Shown here piece by piece: positions 45,733 to 54,966 of a stretch of DNA of 64,000 bases (position 1 is its first letter; the number at the start of each line of letters is the position of its first letter). This stretch comes from Hypoxylon rubiginosum (taxonomy: Eukaryota > Ascomycota > Sordariomycetes > Xylariales > Hypoxylaceae). The notes below the pieces were generated by a model. It was not told where the DNA came from and searched no databases. It saw only the letters and a program-made list of their open reading frames with translations. Where the stretch lies: positions 806,001-870,000 of the forward strand of contig CADCXA010000037.1 in the NCBI GenBank assembly GCA_902806565.1, given 5' to 3'. The position numbers were made by a program, and so were the translations under genes.

Positions 45733-46599
45733 TTTGTTGGTCTTTATACATACCTCTGCTATACCAGTGCGTAATCGCGGTGGGTGTACATTATAGGAAC
45801 CAGTCCTTGCGGTGCTGTTGGTGTTGGTGGTTTTGGTAAAAGTACACTAGATTACGAACATATCGAAGTGAGGCGAGACAAAACAAACGGGGGCGAGTAT
45901 GAGTGGTTTATCTTCGTGTATATCTTTTTTTGGCGGCCAGGCTCATTGTACATATTACTACCTGTCACATTGAAAAGGAAGTTCAAAATGGAAAAGGAGA
46001 CGATATTTATCTGCCTATATGTTCCAGCTTCATTCAGGTGTGCAAACTGCGAATATACTGAAAAAGAAAAAGAAAAAAGGGGCGCGTATTGCTTGTGTTA
46101 TACACGACTTTCAAAGAAGACCAGATGTAGGGGAGGATAGAATAAGAGCAGCATATATCAGCCAAAGGCAGTCCACCCTCCTTGCATCTCCTCCCGCACT
46201 TCATATACTCACTCCTTTAACTACCTACCATCCAAGTACAGGCTCCTTTAGGAAGCTGTACGGAGAGACACGACCAATAGCAGTTTCATTTCCGCCGCGG
46301 CTATAACAGGTTGGCGGGGAGGGGAAGAGAGCGAAGCTCTTAACCTTGATGGTCAACTCCGCTTAGAGGTAGGCAGAGACGGACATACTCGGCTGGAAAT
46401 TCATCCATCCTATTGAAAAAGAGAGAGAGTACCGAGCTATAGCTATCTTCTAAGTAGAATGGTGAACAAAACACGCTATTGTAAAGGGGGGCAGCTAATA
46501 CAATAAACAAAAATCCCCTATTCCCACACATGACGATGGCTGCCGCTTGTATACTTTATAAGTAATAAAAAAAAAAAACCTCCCGCTCCCGACGACGAT
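45733..46599. other. Convergent 3' region, no gene seen
   Basis: Between Zrg17 (+) and the RING gene tail (-). Only short open frames without recognisable protein features, plus an AAAAAGAAAAAG tract near 46060. Confidence 0.45.
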
Positions 46600-47466
46600 T
46601 TATGTCCCCGGCATCCTCGCGAACCCCCTCCGCATCGGAAAGCACGCGGCCCTCACATCCCTCACCCAACTACGCACCCCCACCCAGCGCACCCAGAAGC
46701 AGTCGAACCGCCGCCGCAGATGCGCCTCCCGCTCGTCGCGGTGCCGGAGGGCCACCTCGCCGAGCGCCACGTACCCCTCGTGCTGCCGCCGGAACCGGCG
46801 CACCTCGTCGAGCAGCCCGGCGAAGTCCTCGCGCACGCCGCGCGCCTCGTCGCGGCGGAGCAGGGAGATCGCGCTAGGGGCGCGCGCGTGCAGCGCCGCG
46901 GCCGCCGTCTGGATGCCGGCGAGGTACTCGAGGGTCGGGGCCGTGCGCTGGGTGTCGATGATGGCGGCTAGGAGGTTCTTGGTTAGGCCCTGCTGCTGCT
47001 GCTGCTGCCCGCCGCCGTCGTTGTCGGAGTCATTGTCGTGTCGGGGCCGAGCGAGGCAGAAGTTGTGCTGCTTGGGACGCTTGACCCGGAATGTTTTGGG
47101 CCAGGGGGATGCGTCCGGCAGGTCCTGTTCGGCCGAGGATGGTGGTGGGGGAACTATAGCGTCCCAAACTTGAACACCCTGTCCCTGCAACAGTTGGGGA
47201 TTCTGCTGTTGCTGCTGCTGCTGCTGCTGCTGCTGAGGCTGTCCGACCTCTTGCCCTTGCGAGCGCTCCTCCGAAGCTGTCTCTATAGCTATGCCGTCTT
47301 CGTTCTGCCCGACCGACGACGTTGCCACGCTCGACATATCGAAGTCCTGCTGGAACCGCAGGCCTCCTCTGTCGCCCGCCCCGGACGGATGCACCTCTAA
47401 GTTCGACGAGTCTATTATGAACGGGATCGGCGCTCCCCCCAGGCCGCCCTCGGGCGTCGGCGCTCC
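46600..47466 (-). other. In-frame continuation of the RING gene after a UAG codon
   Basis: This minus-strand open stretch of 289 codons lies in exactly the same frame as the RING coding sequence and is separated from it by the single TAG at 47467-47469. It has a low-complexity acidic and Gln-rich part (an 11-residue glutamine run and a 6-residue one), then PWPKTFRVKRPKQHNFCLARP, and an Arg-rich helical C-terminus with several tryptophans. It has no good start of its own (a Met within DFDMSSVAT is the first), so it reads as the C-terminal part of the RING protein, by readthrough, by an intron I cannot recognise, or as a pseudogene tail. Confidence 0.55.
47204..47238 (-). repeat. CAG/CTG triplet repeat (polyglutamine) in the RING gene tail
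   Basis: A CTGTTGCTGCTGCTGCTGCTGCTGCTG-like repeat on the + strand, reading as about 11 glutamines on the minus strand. A second shorter run is at about 46988-47005. Confidence 0.85.
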
Positions 47467-48027
47467 CTAGCGCTCCGGACGCCTGTCGGACTGCCACCAG
47501 AACCCCCCGGGCGGGGTTGCCGGCGGCGGCGGCGGCGCCGACGACGACGACGCCGCGTCTTCGGTGGACGTCGTCGTCGCCGCCGCCGAGCCGAGGTGGG
47601 GGAACTGGCTCGCCGTCTCCCAGTTCGGGCACGGCACGGCGAGCTCCATGGCATCGACCCGGACGCCGGGCCGCAGGATGTGCCGCGAGATCCGGTGCCC
47701 GCACAGGTACACGAGCGGGTGGCGGCAGAGGGGGCACCGGTGCTGGCTTTCGTAGAATCGGAGGCCCTCCTCGCCGCGGCGGTCGTCTTGCGGCCTGAAT
47801 ACCCAGTGGCGCAGGCACCGGGCGTGGAGCTGGTGCGCGCAGGGGAGGGTTACGAGATGAGAGATGAGACGCGTCTCCAGGCACATGACGCATCGAGACT
47901 CGCCTTCTGGCGTCGAGGGTCGAGGGCGCTCCGCTTGCTGATTGTTGAGGCGGCGTAGGGCATCGTCGGTCAGTGGCTCGGATGGGCCCCCTTTGATGGC
48001 TGCTTCATCGCCTGCTTCGTCGGCCAT
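47467..48027 (-). CDS. RING-finger protein (probable E3 ubiquitin ligase)
   Basis: 186 residues from the ATG at 48027 to a TAG at 47467. A RING finger occupies about residues 46-100: CVMCLETR, LPCAHQLHARCLRHW, and CPLCRHPLVYLCGH, i.e. paired cysteines and histidines in the C3HC4 order. The tail is Ser/Ala/Pro-rich. RING proteins of this type recruit an E2 and transfer ubiquitin; no substrate is indicated. The coding frame continues past the TAG for another 289 codons with protein-like composition (see the adjacent entry), so the true protein may be about 475 residues or the gene may be disrupted. I found no intron with standard signals that would remove the TAG. Confidence 0.75.
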   Translation of the reverse strand: MADEAGDEAAIKGGPSEPLTDDALRRLNNQQAERPRPSTPEGESRCVMCLETRLISHLVTLPCAHQLHARCLRHWVFRPQDDRRGEEGLRFYESQHRCPLCRHPLVYLCGHRISRHILRPGVRVDAMELAVPCPNWETASQFPHLGSAAATTTSTEDAASSSSAPPPPPATPPGGFWWQSDRRPER

Positions 48028-48669
48028 CTTGCTCTCTTGGACTCGAGTCAGTATATAATATATTAAATGTAATTATTGGCCCATATAAACGATTGGTCTT
48101 TCAAACGATGGTATGAATATGCTTGTATAAGTAAAACAGAAGAGATAGGATGGGTCGCCAAGCATGTTGAATTCAAGAATTATCGTAGGTCAACATGAAC
48201 GTAGGCCATAGCTAAGCAAGATAGCATAATGCTAGGTACCTACCCAGGTAAGTAAATAGTTTACTAGCTACGAGAAGTTGCAGACGATGACTTGGCGACG
48301 GTCAGGAGCGCACCACTATGGCTTCCTAACCCGGCCAACCGTATGGACTTGCCTTTAATATCTCCTTCTAAGATTCCTATATGTACAGACGCTTCCTGCA
48401 ATAGTTCTGGTTACCTACGCATGTACCTACCTGTCTGTAATGTAAGCCAGCAGCCCCTGAAGCCCAATGTTGAATTATGAAACCTGTAAATATTCATTTC
48501 TGCTTTTACGGGCAGTCCTCTCAAAGGAATCGACGAGATGCGCTTCGGTAACACTAATGGTCGGAATCCGCACAAGTTAATATCGCAGCCTTAATGTCAT
48601 GCGACAACCATCGTCGGTTTATACGAGTAAAAGCAGCGGCAGCATGAAGTTGCCCGCACGGGGAAACTT
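48028..48669. other. Intergenic region upstream of the RING gene
   Basis: About 640 bp, A/T-leaning just upstream of the RING ATG. No gene supported. Confidence 0.4.
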
Positions 48670-49214
48670 TTAGAGAGCGTCATATAATGTCCAGTCCAGA
48701 TGCGAGAATGAGTAGGCTCGATCGACGTGAGAGGTTTCACCAACCGCATTCTGTACGGGAGTCGGCTTGTCTAGCACAAAACCTCCTCGATGAATCTGGT
48801 CAACCAAGGGATTTTGCCAATGCTAGAATAAATGAAGAAAATGCCGCGCTGAGAGAGAGCAAAGAGAAACAACTCGTCACGCGTTGCTCAATCACGGGGT
48901 CGTCGTACGTTTGTCGATGACGGGCTGCCTCCTCCTCCTCCTGCTCCCTTAACTTTTTCTCAGCCGGACATGGGGAAAACGTATCATAGATCTCCTGCAT
49001 CATCCGCAAGTGCGTTCGCTTATATGCGGGTCTTCCTCTGCGAATCCCCTCTCTCTGTCACCGTCCCGTGGGTTTCACACAGTAAGGTACAGAAGCCGAG
49101 CTGAACTATAAGGTTGGTATTAAAAAAAGGTACTACCTACGAGGTAAGATACCGACGTTACCGAGTTTGGGCCCTCACTCTCGGTTTCTTTTTTTTCGGC
49201 GCTCGTTCGTTCAT
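48670..49214 (-). CDS. Small three-exon protein of unknown function, inferred from splicing
   Basis: The proposed exons are 49162-49214, 48881-49037 and 48670-48822, giving a 120-residue protein. Exon 1 encodes MNERAPKKKKPRVRAQT. Exon 2 encodes GRPAYKRTHLRMMQEIYDTF and a Glu-rich helix. Exon 3 encodes WQNPLVDQIHRGGFVLDKPT and ends SFSHLDWTLYDAL. All joins keep frame. Splice signals: donor GTAACG / acceptor TTCGCAG for intron 1 (124 bp), and donor GTGACG / acceptor ATTCTAG with a pyrimidine-rich tract for intron 2 (58 bp). The donors are weak, so the exact exon 2 end could be 15 bases earlier. The composition (basic start, charged helix, aromatic tail) looks like a real small protein. I do not recognise a family. 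Confidence 0.5.
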
Positions 49215-50011
49215 ATGATTACGACAGGCAAATCTGTAACATGTATTGTAACAAGCAAGCAAGCAAAGAAGACACCAAGCCGTTAAGTGCCTGCTCGGCG
49301 ATGCGGAATAAGGTACATATTGTGGACCGACGGGTTACGGATGTCTGGCGAAAAGTATGTACGAGGTATGTATGTAGTATGTATGTAGTATATGCGCTAC
49401 TATGTAGTTCGGGTCACCGCTAGTTAGTAGGTTAGGTATTTAGGGATAGGGAGGAGGCAGATTGCGTCTCGAAATCCACCCTGTAAGCGATGAAGACCGG
49501 GGGAGGGGATCTGTGGCACTTGAGGATAATATGTTGATATTTGGGATTGATTGATTAGAGTCGCACGTAAGTTAGCCCCGAGGTAAGGCAAGGTAATGTA
49601 TCAGCTACATTGTACATTAGGATCTGTCAATGATATGACTTGAGCGAGTAAGGGGGGATCTGTTTGGTTTGTGTCATTCCGTAAGATGGATATTGGTTTC
49701 ACTGGAGAAGGGGGCGCAATCAAGGTGGCGCCCGGGTCGTCAGGTCGTGGAGTTTGAAAGAAAAGAAAGAAAGAAAAAAGTGGCTTGTGGCTCACATACT
49801 ATTTCGATGGACCCCAAGAGTAGACCTGTTCCGAACACCGGTGACGGCATTTCATGCAGGAAGAAACTCATCACACATTTAGCTGACCCTCATAGCCGAA
49901 GGGTTGGAGGTGTGGATTTGCGCCCTACCTACATAGACCTATACATCTAGCTACATATCGAGCTAGCCGGAAGAACGTGGCACGGCATCGACAGTAGAAC
50001 ATCGAACCAAT
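49215..50011. promoter_or_regulatory. Divergent promoter region between the small gene and the sugar kinase
   Basis: About 800 bp with TATGTAG-type repeats near 49355-49400 and no supported gene. Confidence 0.45.
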
Positions 50012-51569
50012 ATGAAGAAACTCGTTTGTGTCGGGGCTTGCTATCTCGATACCATCCTCGAGTAAGTCTTCCCCCTTGTTGCACAATAAGCATGACCTGA
50101 CTCAGATCCCCATCTCACGCAACCTGCTTTGTTCTCTATGTAGCGTGCCTCACTATCCGGGAGAGGATTCGAAATTACGTGCCACCAATTTACATGTCCG
50201 TCGCGGTGGCAATTGTCCCAACACCCTTGAGGTGCTCCAGCAGCTCCTGAGGGAGAAAAGGGGTCACCATGTTAAACCCTACCTGATATCATGTTTGCCT
50301 AGCGCCGACGCACCTGCGACCGCGACGGTAGTGGGTTCTTTCGGGCACGAAAGCCTCGTAGATTTCACGAGATGCATCTACCGTGCCGATCGCACGGAAC
50401 CGGCAAGTAGCTACATCATGCGTAGCGAGGCCACCGGGACTCGTACCCTCGTCAACTACAACGACCTACCTGAGATGACGATCGACGAGTTCGTCGCTGC
50501 CGCCAACGAGGTCGGCGACGATGCCTGGTTCCACTTTGAGGTACGGCAGCCCACACGGGATATAACGTAGCCTGTTGGCAAAAAACTGGGGAAGAGAGAG
50601 AGAGACGCTTGTGAATCTAGACTCACCCCAAAACACTCGCACTAGGGACGGATTCCTGAGACGACGTTGCAATGCATTCGGTATCTGAGGCAGTCGTTCC
50701 CCAAGACAAGAGTAAGCGTCGAAGTCGAAAAACCGGGCCGAAGGGGATTGGAGGAACTGGCGGCTGAAGCGGACGTCGTCTTCTATTCGCGGAGCTGGGC
50801 TGAGGTGAGTCACTCCCTCATTAACCCTCCTCATTACGCTCATGTGAAAGGGAGAGAAAATGAAAGAAAAAAAGCAAAGTCGAGTAAAAACCAATGATGG
50901 GCGGCAGAATTCGGTAGAGATGAGTTAACTGACACACGAGCCGGTCCCCAAGAGTAAGCGGTACCAGAATGCCCAGCAATGCCTGAGTGCCCAATCGGGC
51001 GTCGCCCGTCGAGCGTGAGTTGCATTTCGGAAACCTGGTCGCTCAGAAAAAAAGAGCGTCTGCAAGCATACAACATAGCGGCGGCGCTGAGATAATATGG
51101 TTGCAGGTCGCTTCTCTGTTGTACGTGGGGTTCGGACGGTGCATCGTGTCTATCGCTACCCAGCGAGAAGGCCGTGTCTCGTCCGGCAACCTTTCCAGGA
51201 CAAACCATTTCCGTAGTGGAGTATGTGAAAAATATCCATATAGACCGCCCCGGCCGAGGAAGCCTCTCTCTCTCTCTCGAGAAGGGCTTGCGCTTGCGCT
51301 TGCATGAGGCAGCCCCCATCCCCCGGCTTTTGCTAAGTAGAAAAAGCGTCATCGAGAAGATCCCAAGATGGTAGAACTAACGGATATCCCTGCGTTGCAG
51401 CACGGTGGGCGCAGGTGACACCTTCATTGCCGGGATGCTGTTCGGGCTGCTGTGCCACCACGAAGACTGGGACACCGAGAGGAAAGTCCAGTTTGCTGTG
51501 CAGCTTGCTACGCGCAAGGTGCAACAGGACGGGTTCGACGGCGTTGGGGCCGGCGTGGGCGTGATGTGA
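50012..51569 (+). CDS. PfkB-family (ketohexokinase/ribokinase-like) sugar kinase
   Basis: Six exons: 50012-50061, 50144-50540, 50646-50804, 50953-51014, 51107-51220 and 51401-51569, giving 316 residues. All joins keep frame; using the upstream acceptor at 50940 for exon 4 would add four residues. The N-terminus is MKKLVCVGACYLDTILDVPHYPGED, then RRGGNCPNTLEVL (substrate-binding GGN motif), SLLCCTWGSDGASCL, and the PfkB signature DTVGAGDTFIAGML created by the last splice. This order is typical of ketohexokinase-like proteins in fungi; the reaction would be ATP-dependent phosphorylation of a small sugar in the cytosol. The exact substrate is not predictable. The frame-preserving splices argue that the gene is intact. 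Confidence 0.86.
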
Positions 51570-52448
51570 GGATGCGAGGAAAAGGGCGCCCTTCTGGAGT
51601 GGCGTCTCAATGAAACGGGAAAACCTGGACGATCGGTTACGGGTTATTGAGATGTGACTAGCGAGCTGTTGGTCGTGTGACAGGTGACCTTTAATTATTT
51701 TTATTTCTTTTTTTTCTCCTTCTCTTCCTTCTAACCTACTCCTCTCCCTACCCAGCCCTGCCGAGACACGAGGGGCAGGATAGGTTGATTAAACTTGGGG
51801 CGCTTATCCTTGGAATGGTCTGCCGGAGAGGCGAATAGGTTTAAAGAAGTTTGCCGACCATCGACCGAAGGAGAAGAGAGAGAAAAAAAACATGCTAGAT
51901 GTGTAGCGTAGTTCGCATAGTTTCGGACGCAAAAGCAAGAAACCGACCATTAAAGGGACTTGCATGGATCGATGACTCGTAATGGACATATCCCGGGGTG
52001 GGTTAAACCCCCCCTCGAAATCCCTTGGGATTGGTTACTGGTAGACAAGCAACAGGTATTCCGTTCGAAGCGGTGTTATTAGTACACAGGAAGGCCGAAT
52101 GCGTCCGCGCTGCCGCGTCGTTAGGCGTGGAGATGGGGGAGATGGGGGGGGCAGAGGGGACCTCGAGAAGGGAAGGGGGAAGGTGAAAAGACCGGCCGAG
52201 ACTGGATCATCGTTTTTCTGCAAAAATAAAAGGACCCCTCGAATTAAAATGCTAGAAGCTAGTAAGTTCTAGGATTCTAGGGTGTCGATGGCGAGGATGG
52301 GCGTCCTAATGGGTGTCCCCGATGGGTGTAATGTGTAATGTCAATGAGCGGTGAAACTGTGGATCAATCCACCAAGTATATTTATTTTCGACGGGCTACG
52401 GCTTTGTTTGGCGTCTGGCTTGTCCTCTACATAGTAAAGGAGGAGGTT
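51570..52448. other. Intergenic region, no gene seen
   Basis: About 880 bp after the sugar kinase, with T-rich and G-rich tracts. No gene supported. Confidence 0.45.
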
Positions 52449-52527
52449 GATGGGATCATACTCCGCAGCAAATATCGGCTCATACCAAATTTTTCGCCGA
52501 TTGGCTAGCAAGCTCACCTCAGACTCC
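52449..52527 (+). repeat. Left terminal inverted repeat
   Basis: Begins GATGGGATCATACTCCGCAG and ends CACCTCAGACTCC. It pairs with the reverse complement of 53111-53189. Confidence 0.9.
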
Positions 52528-53110
52528 TCCCGGCAATAACAATTTTCCGGGTCCACAAATTCTCAGCTATTTCAAAATTTTTCGTATCTAGGTATTGTTC
52601 CTTAATTTTTTTCTTTTTATCTTATTTTTTACCTTATTTTTTACCTTACTTTTTATTATATTTTTTATTATATTTTTTACTTATAATAAATTATCGCGAT
52701 TTAAATTATAAAAAAAATATTAATTTAAAATTAATTTTATAATAAATAAAAATTAAATTTTAATAAAATTATTAAATATTAATTAATTTTTAATTAAATA
52801 TTAATTAATAACTAATTAAATATTAATTAATTATTAAATAATTATTAATTAAATATTTATTAATAAATATTTAATTTTTAAATAATATATTTTTTTATAA
52901 TTAATTTTATAATATTTATTTTAATTAAATTATATATTAAATTAATATATAATTTAACTTAAAATTTTTATCTTTTTTTATTTAATTTATTAATATATTA
53001 AATATTAAATATAATTAACTTATTTAAATTAAAATTTAAAACTATTAATTATAATATTTAGAAAGAATTTTTAAAGTTATTTAGCTAATTAGAATGCCCG
53101 GTTAACCTGC

Positions 53111-53189
53111 GGAGTCTGAGGTGAGCTTGCTAGCCAATCGGCGAAAATTTTAATATGAGCCGATATTTGCTGCGGAGTATGATCCCATC
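53111..53189 (-). repeat. Right terminal inverted repeat
   Basis: Reverse complement of the left repeat with three mismatches, ending GATCCCATC on the + strand. Confidence 0.9.
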
Positions 53190-54589
53190 TATAGACTTAT
53201 AGTAAAGCTGGCTGAGCTTGTATTGGTAATTGGTAATTCTTGTCGCAATAATCACTGATTAGGGGGAGAGAGGGGGAGAGGGGGGCTAGATAGGAGGAAG
53301 AGAGGAGAAGGGGTTTGAAGGGGGGGAGTGGAGGGGCCTACTGGGACGGATAATAGTCCGATATAGTGCTGTAAGTACCTGTATCGGACAAGGCCATGGT
53401 CCATGGCTTGCTAGGCTTGCCAGGCTTTGCACCTAAAGCACCCCCTAAAGTCACCCCTAAGCCTGCAACCATACTGGCAACCATACTTGCAACCGTACGG
53501 TAGCACAGCTCGGTAGCACAACTCATTTACGTATCTGGGTTATTTATCGATACGACACCGACACCGATGCCTACTCGGTTATGTACTCATGTATCATACA
53601 AAATCATCACGACATGCTATCATGTTTCTGTCCAAGTGCTGTAACTCGTAAGCGTGAGGTCGTATTTGTCGCATCGCCCATCCCACCGAAGCCCACACCA
53701 AAGCCCACCTCCCGGCATCTATGCGAGAGAGAAGTCCCCCCTTGCGAACGACCCGGAGCCGCTTTCCTGTACCCCGTAGGTCTGGATCGCCGCGAATCGC
53801 CCTCCATCTGTGGTCTCCATCTGTGGGAGGCATAAAAAGTTGATCGCACGACGAGTCGTATCGGGAAACTCTTTTTGACGTAGGAGTGGGATTGGGGGGG
53901 GGAGGGGGGCACAGGCTGCTGGCTTTGCTGGCTGCTGCTGTTGCTACTACTCCTGCTGCTGGCTGCTGGCTGCTGGCTGCTGCGAAGCTGACACGAGCGA
54001 AATTCATACCTCGCAAAAACTGTCGGTCTACGGCACACGGGCCAGCAAGTCCTCCGAGACACACACACTTACAAGGTCCCTTTCGATGAACCCCTATTTT
54101 TTTTTTATAAATCGAAGCATAAGAACCTAGTAACCCGCCTGGGGTCCCTATTCTGAAGTTACATATCGTATATTCTACGGATGTTGAAGAGCCGCGTCGA
54201 TACGAGTAGGTCTAAGAGGCGTCAACTTTGTTGGGGGCTTGTTTGGGGATAGTTTATCGATCGGGTCCCAGCGGCCTAGATTACTGTGTGTGCTTCGTGG
54301 TTTTATCTTGGTATACCGAATATGCTGCTCCGAGCGAATAATCTCGTTGCTATCTCATTACGAAGTTGCCCCCTCTACGTATACTCAATATGCATCTAAG
54401 ACGCCTTAGTTTGAAGGTAACATAAGGCCTAGGCAGGCAGGTAGGTAGGTAGCTCGGTAGCTTGGTAGCTTGAATAAGTATAGGCAAAGGTCCGGAGGAA
54501 AGTTGGCCGCTACGGGCATTGGCTAGCCTGTGTCGCTGTTTATCTGGCTGTCTGGCTGGGCTGTTCCGGTCTGGCCCGTGTAGATGTGT
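53190..54589. other. Intergenic region between two mobile elements
   Basis: 1.4 kb with purine-rich and GCTGCTG repeats (about 53909-53980). The long minus-strand open frames here consist of low-complexity Ser/Ala/Gln and show no recognisable domain. Confidence 0.45.
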
Positions 54590-54700
54590 TGTCATGTGAC
54601 AACCCCGCCACGGGTACATACAAGTACCGTGTGCTAGCGCACCAACATAGATACCTAGATAATACATCTTCATGAGACTCATTGCTTTGTATGCCCAACA
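54590..54700 (+). repeat. 5' LTR (111 bp)
   Basis: Starts TG and ends CA. Identical by reading to 61929-62039. Contains an inverted repeat GGTAC-N6-GTACC. It is unusually short for a Gypsy LTR. Confidence 0.95.
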
Positions 54701-54702
54701 AT

Positions 54703-54718
54703 TGGTAGCTTCACGCCG
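54703..54718 (+). other. Putative tRNA primer-binding site
   Basis: TGGTAGCTTCACGCCG starts two bases after the 5' LTR. TGG at its start fits the complement of a tRNA 3' CCA end. The tRNA is not identified. Confidence 0.55.
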
Positions 54719-54762
54719 TTACGACGGACGTCTTTTCTTTTCTTTTGATGTTTATGGTCTAG

Positions 54763-54912
54763 GGAGTGGTTCGCCAACCCTGTGTTTTTTCCTTTGATTG
54801 ATGTTTTGAAGGAGTGGTCCGCCAGCCTTCTGCGTTGTTTCATTCATTCAAGAGGAGTGTCTCGCCAACCCTCTTTGTTTTTCCCCTATGTTTGAAGGAG
54901 TGGTTCGCCAAC
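54763..54912 (+). repeat. Four 43-48 bp imperfect repeats in the element leader
   Basis: Units start at about 54763, 54811, 54854 and 54897 with a core like GGAGTGGTTCGCCAACC followed by a T-rich spacer. They lie between the 5' LTR and the Gag ATG. Confidence 0.85.
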
Positions 54913-54966
54913 TTTCTGTCTACTTTGATTCGTTTCAACTCCTTTTCGGTTGGTCTTGAAAAGATC

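Larger units (their letters stand above)
52449..53189. mobile_element. Inverted-repeat element with extreme AT-rich interior (MITE-like)
   Basis: Terminal inverted repeats of 79 bp, 52449-52527 and 53111-53189, match at 76 positions by my reading; two of the three mismatches are C/T differences. Between them is a 583 bp interior, of which 52621-53040 contains about 15 G or C in 420 bases (about 4%). The element has no coding potential. A 9-base word ATAGTAAAG appears on both sides, at 52431-52439 and 53199-53207, each about 9 bases outside the repeats, which would suit a 9-bp target duplication of a Mutator-like (MULE) element if the termini have drifted. It is therefore probably a non-autonomous MITE-type element. 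Confidence 0.75.

Noticed and set aside
47030..47893. 287-codon minus-strand frame rich in Arg/Pro/Ala
   Set aside because: A shadow frame of the RING gene in high-GC sequence; the RING frame contains the cysteines in order.
52341..52556. 71-codon minus-strand frame covering the left inverted repeat
   Set aside because: It spans the terminal repeat, and the frame breaks at the AT-rich interior; more likely a chance frame than a transposase remnant.
53594..54064. 156- and 153-codon minus-strand frames
   Set aside because: Both are made of repeated Ser/Ala/Gln from a GCTGCTG tract, with no domain and no splice pattern.
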